This document shows positions 36,696 through 47,450 of a DNA stretch of 64,000 nt, piece by piece. Origin of the DNA: Diphasiastrum complanatum (lineage: Eukaryota; Streptophyta; Lycopodiopsida; Lycopodiales; Lycopodiaceae); the NCBI GenBank assembly GCA_029204225.1, contig CM055094.1:30065427-30129426 (forward strand). Direction: 5' to 3'. A model generated the notes under the pieces. It ran no database searches. It was given only the letters and a program-made list of their open reading frames with translations, and was not told the origin of the DNA. The position numbers and the translations under genes were made by a program. Position 1 is the first letter of the stretch. Every line of letters starts with the position of its first letter.

Positions 36696-37070
36696 TCAAA
36701 ACCTCATGACAAGAAGCATGTCCTTGGGCATCAGTGTCATCCTCTTGCCATGAATGGAACACAACATCGAATCCTCAAACAATTTTGTCTGGAAGTCCTC
36801 GTATGCAATATGGAGGGCCTCCAATGTAGCGATATTCCATCTCACTGCATAGGGCAGATGCGTGGTCATATCTTGTGTAACCTCCCTCACAGCCCGGTAC
36901 AAGGCTGCTTTCAGGATCACAAGTTTGGTGTACCTCTGCAAGGCCCTGATGTCCCTCAACCATGGACGGCGAGGTCTTCCGCGTCTTTGCAAACGTATGG
37001 GTTCAGATGTCTGGGGATAGGATGGTTGAACAAAATGGGTAAGCCTAGCAGTTTGCTTCGTCCGAGCCAT
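36696..37070 (-). CDS. CENH3: CENH3-like histone H3 ORF, module 2 (124 aa)
   Basis: Intact ORF from ATG 37070 to TGA 36696. Residues 1-9 are MARTKQTAR, identical to canonical H3. The tail is short (about 36 residues, basic RRGRPRRP). Histone fold: 38-60 LRDIRALQRYTKLVILKAAL, 61-67 VREVTQD, an expanded loop 1 (68-78, ending RW), alpha2 83-100 up to KLFED, then SMLCSIHGKRMTLMPKD (101-117). Loop 1 is four residues longer than in canonical H3. RW before alpha2 and DSMLC after it are shared with Arabidopsis CENH3 (HTR12), whereas MPKD and MARTKQTAR are canonical. The ARRI-type C-terminus is reduced to VMRF. Plant CENH3 genes have several introns and this ORF has none, which suggests a retrocopy. 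A minus-strand TATA box lies 330 bp upstream. Whether it is expressed is unknown. Confidence 0.7.
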   Translation of the reverse strand: MARTKQTARLTHFVQPSYPQTSEPIRLQRRGRPRRPWLRDIRALQRYTKLVILKAALYRAVREVTQDMTTHLPYAVRWNIATLEALHIAYEDFQTKLFEDSMLCSIHGKRMTLMPKDMLLVMRF

Positions 37071-37398
37071 TGAGGCCGGATATCTATACCATGCGAGGAC
37101 AAAGATACTGCACAAGAGAGAGCTAAATTATCTCGCGTAATGGCGACACTGAAAACTCTAAGGGTGATATCGCTACAACGCGAGAGAGTGGCAGAGACAG
37201 GTGGGGAGAGGCACGGGTTTGCATGATGGCGCTACTGGGAAAGTCGGGCTGATATCACTACGACGTGAGAGGGTGTAAGGAATAGGCTTGGGGACGAGGT
37301 CACTCGCATGATGGCGATATCACGAATGCAGGTCGTATGGAAGCAATCAAACATGACAACGAATTACGTGAAAACCTATACAATCCCCGGGAATGGAC
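37071..37398. other. 5' flank of H3-like ORF, module 2
   Basis: About 300 bp between the minus-strand TATA box and the histone ATG, homologous to 33719-34047. Repeated ATGGCG(A/C)TA words. No ORF. Confidence 0.45.
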
Positions 37399-37874
37399 TT
37401 ATATAGGAGAAAAAAGTCGGCACGTGTGAATCCCAGCGACACGTGGCCCAGTCAATAGCTGACATGTGGAACCACACGTTTCTATACACATGTGTGAAAC
37501 TGCACGTCTGGATCAACACGTGTGGGATCCCATGTGGGGACATGTGGCCGAATGGATCAACGACATGTGTTCTTGCACGTATCGGCTCGCACATGTGGTC
37601 ACGTGGCCCAATCAGTAACTGACGTGTGGGACCACACTTCTGTATCCGCACGTGTGAAACTTGCACATGTGGCCATGTGGTCGAATGGTTTGGTGACGTG
37701 TGTTCTGGCACGTGTTAGCTCGCACGTGTGGGCACGTGGCCGAATGGCAGATTGACGTGTATTGTAGAACGTGTGGTCTCACACGTGTGGACGGTTGTAT
37801 TACGCGCCATAGATATGATCCGCTGTTGGATCGACGACTGTACGGCTTGGGTTTTATTGGTTTTAGCTATATAA
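37399..37874. promoter_or_regulatory. ACGT-core cluster between divergent TATA boxes, module 2
   Basis: Minus-strand TATATAA at plus 37399-37405 (context TCCTATATAAGTCC) and plus-strand TATATAA at 37868-37874 bracket about sixteen ACGT cores, including repeated GCACGTGTG, CACGTGGCC and TGACGTGTG. Element density is far above background and the TATA context is standard. It would direct the H3-like ORF leftwards. Regulation by ABA, light or stress bZIP/bHLH factors is inferred from the motif family only. Confidence 0.6.
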
Positions 37875-37889
37875 ATGTTGTTTGATCAG

Positions 37890-39550
37890 TTAAAACATTT
37901 CGCTAAGTTTTGGATTTTCACTCCCTGTAGCTCTTGGTGTGTGAACCAAATACCATTCCACCTTAAAATCACCTATTCTAGGAACATTGAGTGGTGTGTC
38001 GCTCATATGATTCTTAATTATCTCTGGATATTCTGTTTTACTAAAAATCCAAAATAGAATTTCATGATCTTCTTTAAAACCTGTTTGAAACACAAAATCA
38101 TGAACTATTTTAAGAGAATTGAACTCAGACCTATAATAACAAAACAATATTAGCTTAAAACACAAAACCATTAATTCTCGAAATGAATTAGTTGCTAGTA
38201 CTCAATAGAATAGATTTAAACCTGGAAAGCTGCCAACCACCAAATATTATTTTTGGACTGCACACTGAAATTAAGACTCTCCGAGTTTATCGTATTGCTT
38301 AATGTTCCATTCATAAGTGTAACACTAACCCTTTCCAGCTTTTGTCCCTTTATTACTTCTGATTCATCTAACTTGGAGAACTAATATCAATTTTTCAAAA
38401 ATTTCGTTTGTGATTCCATAAAACTTTACAATAAATCTCTATAAATGATTCAGATCTACAAACATATTGTTGGTAGAATCATATGACAAAGTGCCATGTT
38501 TTGAGTTATAAATTTCATTGATATGGTAAGGAATACCAATGTTGTTTTGCAAACCCCTGTTTAACACATCCCTCTCTAATTTGATTTGAAAGGGCCGGGG
38601 AATAGGAAATTGTTTTATATGTACTTGTCCAAATGCCTCTTTGATAATTTTAAACATTGTGTCATATGCATCCCTGCTAATACCAGAATAATCACATGCT
38701 CCTTGTATCAATTTTCGGTCAATGATCTTGCCGACTTCGCCCATAAGGGCCTCTGCAATCTTGGGCTTGATTCGAGAATATCGTTGATTTTCAAGTAGAC
38801 TCGTCGTTGACTTGGCTGTAAGTACTGCACTCAAAAACTTTCCAATCATGTCCTTGTCTTTCGGATTTTCATTGGTGACTAAAGCTGCTCTGCAAAATAA
38901 AAATAAGATTTAGAAAAAAACAATTCACAACCATTGATGTGCTAGATGAAACAAAACACATGAATAGTTTAAAACATAATCCTACTTGAAAGCATATATT
39001 CTTTTTTTCCGTTGACCCCCACTTGTTGAGAGCTCGTCAATACTTTTTAAAACAACTCTTTTTCGCTTATTGTTCAGTATTTTTTTTCGTAATGTGTTTA
39101 CTTCTACATTTATTTGACAATATGAGGTACACAATGTTTGTACAATTAGTTTCATATTGTCAGTTTCTTGGTTGAGGTTTAATATAATATCTTGCAAATG
39201 AGAATTATCTATCTTCAAGATTTCATTTTCTTCTTTTGTTTGCAAAAAAAAATTTCTTTTTCTCGGTAGTCAGTAAGCAAACCATTCAACATATTTTCCA
39301 AACAGTGGATTTTTTTCATTGAATAACTAATGCCATAACTTTTCAATCTTTCATAATAACCCAATAGACTATTGTGTCCTTCACACAAAAACAGTATGAG
39401 TTGTGTGACCGATCTAAAATTTGGATGTCGCATTGAGCTTGGATCGATTGTATACAAACATCCATCAACCCATAGATCACAATGTTTCCTATCTATATTT
39501 AGACATCTTAATAATCGATAGATTAATCTAGTAGAAAACCCACTTGTCAT
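37890..39550 (-). pseudogene. Family Y spliced gene, copy 2
   Basis: Same architecture as 14200-15617. The 5' exon is truncated: the MSKYHL start is replaced by a junction near 39495, leaving HCDLWVDGCLYTIDPSS onward. The coiled-coil part (EENEILKIDNSHLQDIILNL) is again one frame off, next to a T9 run. The intron at 38985-38890 is also 96 bp and keeps frame into MIGKFLSAVLTAKS. A further probable intron (CTTTCCAG/GTTTAAATC to TTATTATAG, about 38222-38132) precedes SEFNSLKIVHDFVFQTGFKEDHE and the tail HTPRATGSENPKLSEMF (stop near 37890). No domain recognised. The shared frame break says these copies derive from an already damaged one, or that the break is a real but unrecognised splice. Confidence 0.55.
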
Positions 39551-39599
39551 ATATCTTGTAAGCTATTAAAACTCGTCTTAATTATAAAAAAATTAATAA

Positions 39600-41155
39600 T
39601 TGGAAAAGTTTGAAATGACCTTGGCACTCTTTTTGATCCATCACACTCCATGTTTCTTGCTTTATATGCAAAATCAAAGCTTTGCAGTTATGAGCAAAAT
39701 AAGCAAAATATTTTTTCAATGGACGTGTGTTGAAATTGCAAATTTTTGAATTGCAAAAGTTTGAGATAACCTTGCCGCTCCATTTGATCTAACACACTCC
39801 GTATTTTTTGAATTTCAAAAATTTAGATTCACGTTGGCGCTCATTGTGATCCAAAATATTCAAAGTTTCTTGCCATTATTTCCAGATCGATAAGACTGTT
39901 TTTCTTTGATGTGAATGCTTTAGTAGATGGAAAGAAAACTTTGATGTGCAATACGAATTGCATTTACATGAGAAGTCATGTTAGTTAATGGTAGAAAATA
40001 GAATCTTGAAGTATGGACCCCACGCGTTGCGGCTACCCAACTTCCAGTTAACTACATACGTTACTAGTGAGGTCAAGTCATCGGAGTTGTGCGGGCAGAC
40101 CAAAAACTCGGTCGGAGTTTTAAAATTCGATGATTTTCTCTCTCTTACGTGGCATTTCTTAGACATCCCTTTTGGGCCATGGAACTCCTCGAATGTAAAC
40201 TCCATATCATTTGAGTCCGTTTCATCTGATGAAGCATGACGCTTGGCTTGTATCGATCCTTCGCCTGTGACATAGAGTACATGGGTTTCTTTCTCGATGT
40301 AAGCTTCACTAGGTCAACCATTTGGTGCTTTGCAGTTGGCCCTTGTGGAGAGAAAGAACTCTTATTCTTTTGAGAAGCCGCTTGCGTGGAATCTGTTGCA
40401 ATAGGCCTGGAAGTAGAATTGGTATTCTTGGCTGGTTCTGAGGGAGTCTCCCAAGCTTTTATCTGCTAGCATCAAGTGGTCTCAAAATCGAGGTCAGTGG
40501 CTCAACTGCTGCAAAGTGACATCTATCAGAAGATAGCCCAATAACTGGAGGTTTGCTTGTTCTTGATATAGTCATGGAGGCAGTTGGAAGCAAACGGGGC
40601 CGAGTCATAAAGATTCTCATCATGTAGTTTAGAATCAGCCATCATGTGGAATAGTTTCATGGGGATACGCATGATCTTCGACCTATAGCCCTATGTATAT
40701 TTCGGTAGATAGGCGCACGGAGCAGCTAAGGGCTTATCATTTATGACCTCGATAAGGTAACCATCTTTTTTTTCCCATTTTTCCACTGAGGGGTCTATGT
40801 ATTTGAAGTATGTTGTGGATTCAATCTTTTTGAGGGTCCTATTGACTGTGTTTGGTCCCCTAGGGAAGCCAAATGTATTGAGGTCAACTCCAAAAATAGG
40901 GATAATATAAACAAAATTTTGGTTAGGATGTAACATGAATGGGAAAATCTGTCGGTGTGGTTATAAGCAATATGCAATCGAAACGGGCTCTGCTAGCCAC
41001 TGATCAAAAGAGAAAGTTGGAACTCTATGTGGCTCAGGAACTAGTGTGCCTCCTGGTACCAAGTGTTCATCTCAGAGATATCGAGGCTTTCCATGGTGAT
41101 GTCAATTATGTCTTGAGTTGGGTCATCAGAACTGGAAGATGTTGTGGCAGACAGG
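39600..41155 (-). pseudogene. Family X, longest copy
   Basis: From right to left on the minus strand: the start codon is changed (CTG where other copies have ATG, near 41155), then MLHPNQNFVYIIPIFGVDL (40936-40691), PMKLFHMMADSKLHDENLYD, and the segment MEFTFEEFHGPKGMSKKCHV through FLVCPHNSDDLTSLVTYVV to NAWGPYFK (40205-39981), then a low-complexity tail to 39600. At least three frame breaks. I recognise no domain. It lies directly upstream of family Y in the same orientation, so X and Y may be exons or ORFs of a single element. Confidence 0.5.
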
Positions 41156-41480
41156 ATCTGGACTCGGCTGATGACTCTGTTGAAGGTTCGGCTGTGGTAA
41201 TAGACAAGTGGAGTCTCGGCTCGGTCGACTGTGGAGGGCTTCGGATCGGTCGTCTTTGGATGGACTCAACTCAGTCAACTTTGTATGCAGAGTATCGACG
41301 CTCAGTTCAGTCCACAGTGAATGCAGAGTATGGACGCTCGACTCGGTCCATAGTGATTGCAGAGCATGGGAGCTAGGCTCTTTGAGCAGTGTATGTAGAG
41401 TATTGCTCGGCAGTGTATGGAGACTAGAAATTTGTGAAAAACTTTGGAGCAATGTTGCTCTGATAGGATGTGGAAACGAT
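41156..41480 (-). repeat. Family X leader, copy 7 (truncated)
   Basis: About three 36-bp units. Cut near 41480, before the telo-box and LE, and joined to copia leader sequence. Confidence 0.5.
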
Positions 41481-42830
41481 GATTATTGCATGATGATTCA
41501 ACTGATCTTGTAGGAATGATTTGAAGAGGCATATTTATGTGCATATGATTCCTTTTGGTTCAAGTTCGGTCATAATTTAAAAAATATTTTTCTTGATACA
41601 AGAATTGTAATTTAAAACACTTTTAAAATCTTTAAAAAAAAATTAAAAACTTTTGTTTTAATAAGCAAAAAGTTTTTTTTTAGTTATTCTAATAGTTGTG
41701 TCCAATGATTTTATTTTGAATAGTATTATTATTTCATATAAGCTAATGTGCAATTATTAATAAAAATCTATTAACAAAATTTTAGTAGCTTGATTAATTT
41801 TCTTGCAAAAGACAACATTTTTTTTAGCATCACAATATCTTTATTTGAAGCATTTTAAATATGGATATTTTTTTTAAAAAATTAAAAAAAAATGGGTCTC
41901 CATGTCATTTCTTTTTTTTGGGATCATCGTGTTTCATGATGAACAATCTTAGTAAATTCTTCCCTGGTGCATCCTTCCAAAATTAGATGAATGGCTTTTT
42001 TCTTTGGCTACACAAGCTCGCCAGAGATGGTGTCATGTCACACATACTTTTCTCTTTTTACACCAGCACATGATTGATTTGCTGCAAACCCTTCTGCTAA
42101 ACTCCTTGCCAACTTAGGAGATGCTGAAAACATCAGAGAGATTGAACGCCTCCTCAAAAGACCACGTTTTTTCACTGTCCAAGATAAATTCTTCCAAAAC
42201 TCAAATGAAAGGCCTGTTTCTTTCAACCTAAACAACCCTAGTTCGGTGGTTTCTGGACAAAATATGGGAAAAAGAAAGAAGTATACATGATATAAAGGAA
42301 AGGAAGGACAAGGCAGTGGTGCAAAAGAAGACTTACTGGGTAAAAGACTGAACTTTTACAGGTATTAACTAGCTCGCAGGATGACGAGGATCTGCATAGA
42401 AGAACTCTCACTAGGAATACGGTGGATCAACTACAGCTCAGCATGCGCAAAGACAAGGCAAAGATATTTTTACATTTACGCTACTGTAATAGAATGTTTG
42501 AGACCATTCATGTGAGACACTTTTACACTCGTATTTTATTACAATCTTTGGCCTTATATACACAAGTCCTACCATAATATTGTGTTTGCTTGGTCATACT
42601 TACCTAACATCAAAAGTGAATGGTACTTTATGTTTGATGTTTTCTGCAATTTTGAAATTGAAAATCTATCTTTATGTTCTTGCTCTTTTCTAAAACATTT
42701 CAAAGATTTCATTTCAGAAAAATTTGATTATGTTCTAACAACGGACTGCAATATAATTAGAAGTATGTACCTCAGAAAATCTTAGCTATGTAGGAAAAAC
42801 ATCATTGAACTCTTGTTTTAAATCTTGCAT
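41481..42830. repeat. Copia leader scrap, then partial 1.75-kb unit and its right flank
   Basis: 41481-41570 matches the copia 5' leader (compare 7215-7300). From 41571 the sequence matches the right half of the 1.75-kb unit, including the LANLGDAENIREIERLLKRP stretch (42095-42155), then the HDIVFAWSYLPNIKSEWYF region to 42780. No intact gene. Confidence 0.6.
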
Positions 42831-42848
42831 TAAAAGCCGTTCTTGATG

Positions 42849-43801
42849 CTAATTTTTGGTGTTAAAGCATGTTAACACATTCACATCACAATGCATACAA
42901 GATTTCAAAACAAGATGAAAAAGCTCATACTTAGAATTATGTAGTTTTTCCATAACTTCCGCCGAGGAAACCATCGGTGATGGGAGTACATTAGTCTCCC
43001 CATAAATAGAGACTATCTGGTCAAACTTATCTTTAAATACAATAGTATGGTTTTTGAAATCTATTTTCAACGAATCTGATTTATCAAAAAACCATTCATA
43101 TCCTAGGATTACATAAGTTCTATCAAGATTCATAACATGGAAGTCGAGCCGCTCAACATGATCTTGCATCCGAACCTCCAAAGTAGGGACTTTCACATCC
43201 CAAACTTCTGTGTCTGACCCTGAGGCTAGAGGACCACATAATGTTGATCACTGGCCATGGTGGGCACCCAAAGCTTCTATACAAGCCGCACATTCAAAAA
43301 GTTGTGAGTACCTCCAAAATCAAACATTATACTTATGTCTTTCCCTACAATATTGCCTTTAACTTGAAACCATTGATTAGACTTGAAAGAAAGTGTACTG
43401 AACTTACAAGTATATTCACAACCATTTAACAAATCAACTTTCAATTCACAACCATTTAACAAATCGACTTTCAATTTACCTGTCGGTAAATCCAACGCCA
43501 TGAAACTTGATGATTTATTTTCTCTCTCGGATCTCTCTTTGCATGATGCCCAAGTTTGTTGGCAAGCAGTAGCTTCTAGTTCATCAAAAAATAGATTTTT
43601 TATCTTATTATTTTTTGGCTTTTCATTCTTAGGCTTTTGGGCTGATTGGCTGTGCATACTCTTCCGTGAGGCAATCATGGTGCTATTGTAGGCTTTAGCT
43701 ACTCGGATAGCATCTTTCAATATGGAGGACATTCCATTTGCACTCCTTTTGGTAATCGGCTGACAATCCATACTATCAATTGCCACTGTGCCAATTTCCA
43801 A
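42849..43801 (-). pseudogene. Ty3/gypsy-like gag-protease region
   Basis: The right-hand frame (43801-43277, start uncertain) holds SIMFDFGGTHNFLN. It aligns with the plant gypsy retropepsin motif (..DSGATHNF..) but has DFG in place of the catalytic DSG/DTG. The left-hand frame (43196-42849) continues with LDFHVMNLDRTYVILGYEW, the usual hydrophobic-D-x-ILGxxW block, then DFKNHTIVF. The two frames are separated by stops near 43200-43270. A 30-bp direct duplication at 43421-43480 repeats LKVDLLNGCE. No RT or integrase follows. Inactive. Confidence 0.7.
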
Positions 43802-44037
43802 TCAAGTGACCCTTAAGTGATTATTAGAGGCCTTTTCCAAATGGAAAAAAATAGCATACACATCTAAAAGGATGCGGTTGCTAGGTCTACAAAGTACTCA
43901 ACAAAAATTGCTTTTTTTTTAAGGCTTTCAATTGCCTTAACCCAAAAAAGTAAATAGGGAAAAAGTAATGGCAAACCTAAATGCAATAAAGGAACTTCCA
44001 AAATCCCTATTCAAGAGCAAAAAATCCAAAATTCCCA
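43802..44037. other. Spacer, no gene seen
   Basis: A-rich sequence between the gypsy-like remnant and the poly-C run. Possibly the 5' part of the gypsy gag on the minus strand, but no recognisable frame. Confidence 0.4.
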
Positions 44038-44053
44038 CCCCCCCCCCCCCCCC
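44038..44053. repeat. poly-C tract (16 C)
   Basis: Same position in the repeat as the 22-C run at 1-22, with a different length. Confidence 0.95.
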
Positions 44054-44251
44054 AATTAATATAACTAGTAACATTATTCTCAAAGCATCTACGATGAGCT
44101 ACAAACAACACTTGGAGAGTAAAGAATTAGGAATCTGTCAAATACTCTTGCATCTAGTATTTGGAAAGTTAGACATAACGATAGTATCATAAGAATGAGT
44201 TAGAGAAGCTTGTGAAGCCATCCAGAGGTGTGTTGTTGTTTTATTAGTTGT

Positions 44252-44770
44252 CTAGATACATATCAAGCTACCCCAAGTTACCACAGATCTATTATATGAG
44301 TTAAACACGCGTCTATATGAGGCAAGGTGTATATATTGCAAAAAGCAAAAAGGAAGGTCTCCCCTTTTATCATATTTGGACAGATGTGTACAACTGGTAA
44401 TTGGGTTAAAGGTAAATGTAATATTCAGAAAGTTCACCAAATTACGTGTTGTCATTTCCATCTATCTCAAGGTATTCCAGGGGATAGATCCAAAAAGGAT
44501 TGTCAGGTGTTTTTGGTTGAGTCTTGTCTAGGAAACGTCCAACCGTATGATTATTGATAAAGCATATATCGTCAATGTACCTGAACGAATATTTGAAGTC
44601 GTTTATAAATTTAATTTCCCCTAATCTTGCAAGCCTCTTAATAAACTGCATTTTAAAAAAAGAAATGTACCAATTACAAGACATTGATGAATATGGAAAA
44701 CCCATTGGTATTCCCCCGACCTGTCGCCAAGTATGATCCCCAAGTCTGATAATGCAATTGTCTATCAAAT
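44252..44770 (-). pseudogene. Penelope-like reverse transcriptase fragment, copy 3
   Basis: The minus-strand frame to 44442 reads FYLIDNCIIRLGDHTWRQ, GGIPMGFPYSSMSCN, then FRYIDDICF. The frame changes near 44445 and continues LVNFLNITFTFNP to 44252, at the same spot as in copy 1. It is truncated at 44770, where it joins the ACGT-rich cluster directly. The shared frame break means copies 1 and 3 come from one defective ancestor. Confidence 0.7.
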
Positions 44771-44777
44771 AGAAATT

Positions 44778-44932
44778 GTGGGCACATGGGCACGTGGCCG
44801 AATGGCAAATTGACGTGTATTGTAGCACGTGTGGTTTCACACGTGTGGACGGTTGTATTACGCGCCATAGATCTGATCCGTTGTTGGATCGACGAGTGTA
44901 CGACTTGGGTTTTATTGGTTTTAGCTATATAA
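44778..44932 (+). promoter_or_regulatory. Truncated G-box/TATA module, 44-kb copy
   Basis: Right end of the ACGT cluster (GCACGTGGCC, TGACGTGTA, GCACGTGTGG, CACACGTGTGG), then TATATAA at 44926-44932. Joined on its left to RT. Confidence 0.5.
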
Positions 44933-44939
44933 ATGTTGT

Positions 44940-45830
44940 TTGATCAGTTAAAACATTTCGCTAAGTTTTGGATTTTCACTCCCTGTAGCTCTTGGTGTGT
45001 GAACCAAATGCCATTCCACCTTAAAATCACCTATTCTAGGAACATTGAGTGGTGTGTCGCTCATATGATTCTTAATTATCTCTGGATATTCTGTTTTCCT
45101 AAAAATCCAAAATAGAATTTCATGATCTTCTTTAAAACCTGTTTGAAACTTGTTTCCTGTCTTTCGTCCTTTGGTGAGCTGGTAAGGTGGATCCTTTCAG
45201 ATTTTTTCTCGACAGTGGAGCATATTCTGTGGAAAGATCAATATGGAGATGATATTTAGACATCTTAATAATCGATAAATTAATCTAGTAGAAAACCAAC
45301 TTGTTATATATCTTGTAAGCTATTAAAACTCTTCTTAATTATAAAAAAAAATTAATTGGAAAAGTTTGAAATGACCTTGGCGCTCTTTTTGATCCATCAC
45401 ACTCCAAGTTTCTTGCTTTATATGCAAAATCAAAGCTTTGCAGTTATGAGCAAAATTAGCAAAATATTTTTTCAATAGATGTGTGTTGAAATTGCAAATT
45501 TATGAATTGCAAAACTTTGAAATAACCTTGCCGTTCCATTTGATCCAACACACTCCGTATTTTCTGAATTTCAAGATTCACGTTGGCGCTCATTGTGATC
45601 CAAAATATTCAAAGTTTCTTGCCATGATTTTCAGATCGATAAGACTGTTTTTCTTTGATGTGAACGCTTTGAGTAGACGGAAAGAAAACTTTGATGTGCA
45701 ATACGATTTGCATTTACATGAGAAGTTATGTTAGTTAATGGTAGAAAATAGAACCTTGAAGTATGGACCCCACGCGTTGCGGCTATCCAACTTCTAGTTA
45801 ACTACATACGTTACTAGTGAGGTCAAGCTC
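44940..45830 (-). pseudogene. Family Y tail and X 3' region, 44-kb copy
   Basis: The Y tail region (HTPRATGSEN part, 45010-44940) and sequence to about 45140, then a deletion, a scrap of Y 5' exon (45150-45260), and the X tail (45340-45830, the NCKALILHIKQETW region). No open frame of use. Confidence 0.45.
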
Positions 45831-46867
45831 CATATCATCTGAGTCTGTTCATCTGATGAAGCATGACGCTTCGCTAATATCTTGGTCCTTTGCCTGGATT
45901 GTTGTGTTGGTGGTGGTTGGACCAGTGTGGTGGTGTCTTCATGTTGAGCAAAAGACTCTTCAGCAGAATGATGCTTCGTTTGTGACATAGAGAACATGGG
46001 TGTCTTTCTCGATGTAAGCTTCACTAGGCCGACCGTTTGGTGCTTTGCAATTGGCCCTTATGGAGATAAGGAACTCTTTCTCTTTTGAGAAGCCGCTTGC
46101 GTGGAATCTGTTGCAATAGGCCTGGAAGTAGAGTTGGTATTCTTGGCTGGTTCTGAGGGAGTCTCCCAAGCTTTTATCTACTAGCATCAAGTGGTCTCGA
46201 ACTCGAGGTCGGTGGCTCAACTGCTACAGTGACATCTATCAGAAGATAGCCCAATAACTGGAGGTTTGCTTGTTCTTGATATAGTCATGGAGGCAGTTGG
46301 AAGCAAACAGGGCCGAGTCATAAAGGTTCTGATCATGTAGTTTAGAATTAGCCATCATGTGGAATAGTTTCATGGGGATACGCGTGATCTTGGACCTATA
46401 GCCCTACGTATATTTCGGTAGATAGGCGCACGGAGCAGCTAAGGGCTTATCATTTATGACCTCGATAAGGTAACCATCTTTTTTTTCCCATTTGTCCACT
46501 GAGGGGTCTATGTATTTGAAGTATGTTGTGGATTCAATCTTTTTGAGGGTCCTATTGACTGTGTTTGGTCCCCTAGGGAAGCCAAATGTATTGAGGCCAG
46601 CTCCAGAAATAGGGATAATATAAACAAAATTTTGGTTAGGAGGTAACATGAACGGAAAAATCTGTCGGTGTGGTTATAAGCAATATGCAATCGAAATGGG
46701 CTCTGCTAGCCACTGATCAAAAGAGGAAGTTGGAACTCTATGTGGCTCAGGAACTAGTGTGCCTCCTGGTACCAAGTGTTCATCTCAGAGATATCGAGGC
46801 TTTCCATGGTGATGTCAATTATGTCTTGAGTTGGGTCATCAGAACTGGAAGATGTTGTGGCAGACAT
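45794..46867 (-). pseudogene. Family X, 46-kb copy
   Basis: ATG 46867 (MSATT-type start). Blocks: MLPPNQNFVYIIPISGAGL (46649-46404), the LMLVDKSLGDSLRTSQEYQL frame with SEAYIEKDTHVLYVTNEA (46220-45960), then a serine-, glutamine- and proline-rich stretch (TTTLVQPPPTQQSRQ, 46024-45794) not seen in the 40-kb copy. Frame-broken in several places. Unknown function. Confidence 0.5.
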
Positions 46868-47450
46868 GTTCTGGACTCGGCTGATGACTCTGTTGAAGGT
46901 TTGGCTCTGGTAACAGACAAGTGGAGTCTCGGCGCGATCGACTGTGGAGGGCTTCAGATCGGTCGACTTTTGATGGACTCGGCTCAGTCAACTTTGTATG
47001 TAGAGTATGGATGCTCATCTCGTTCCACAGCGAATGCAGAGTATGTACACTCAACTCGGTCCACGGTGATTGTAGAGTATGGGGGCGCAGCTTTATGAGC
47101 AATGTATGTAGAGTATTGCTCAGCAGTGTATGGAGAACAGAAATTTGTGGAAAAATTTGGAGCAATGTCGCTCTGATAGGATGTGGAAACGATGATGTTT
47201 CTTCGTGATAATGTACTAGTAGGGAGATTTCAACCCAAATCGGTGTTGAATGTGTGGTTTTAACAAGCTCCAGTAGCACTACCCCTCAGCATTCTCGTGC
47301 TAGATGTGACGATTTTTGTGTAATGTAGCAACTCTCGGCAGCTTAGGGTTTTTGAAAATGGATGATGATGGCACTCCGGATCCGTGGTGGATGTATGTAG
47401 ATGGTGTCCAAGGATGGGAAGAAGTAATCAAGCACGGTCGTAGCGAATGA
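46868..47450 (-). repeat. Family X leader, 46-kb copy
   Basis: About three 36-bp units, telo-box-like site near 47342-47350, 30-codon plus ORF at 47358-47450 (MDDDGTPDPWW). Counterpart of 4868-5450. Confidence 0.55.
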
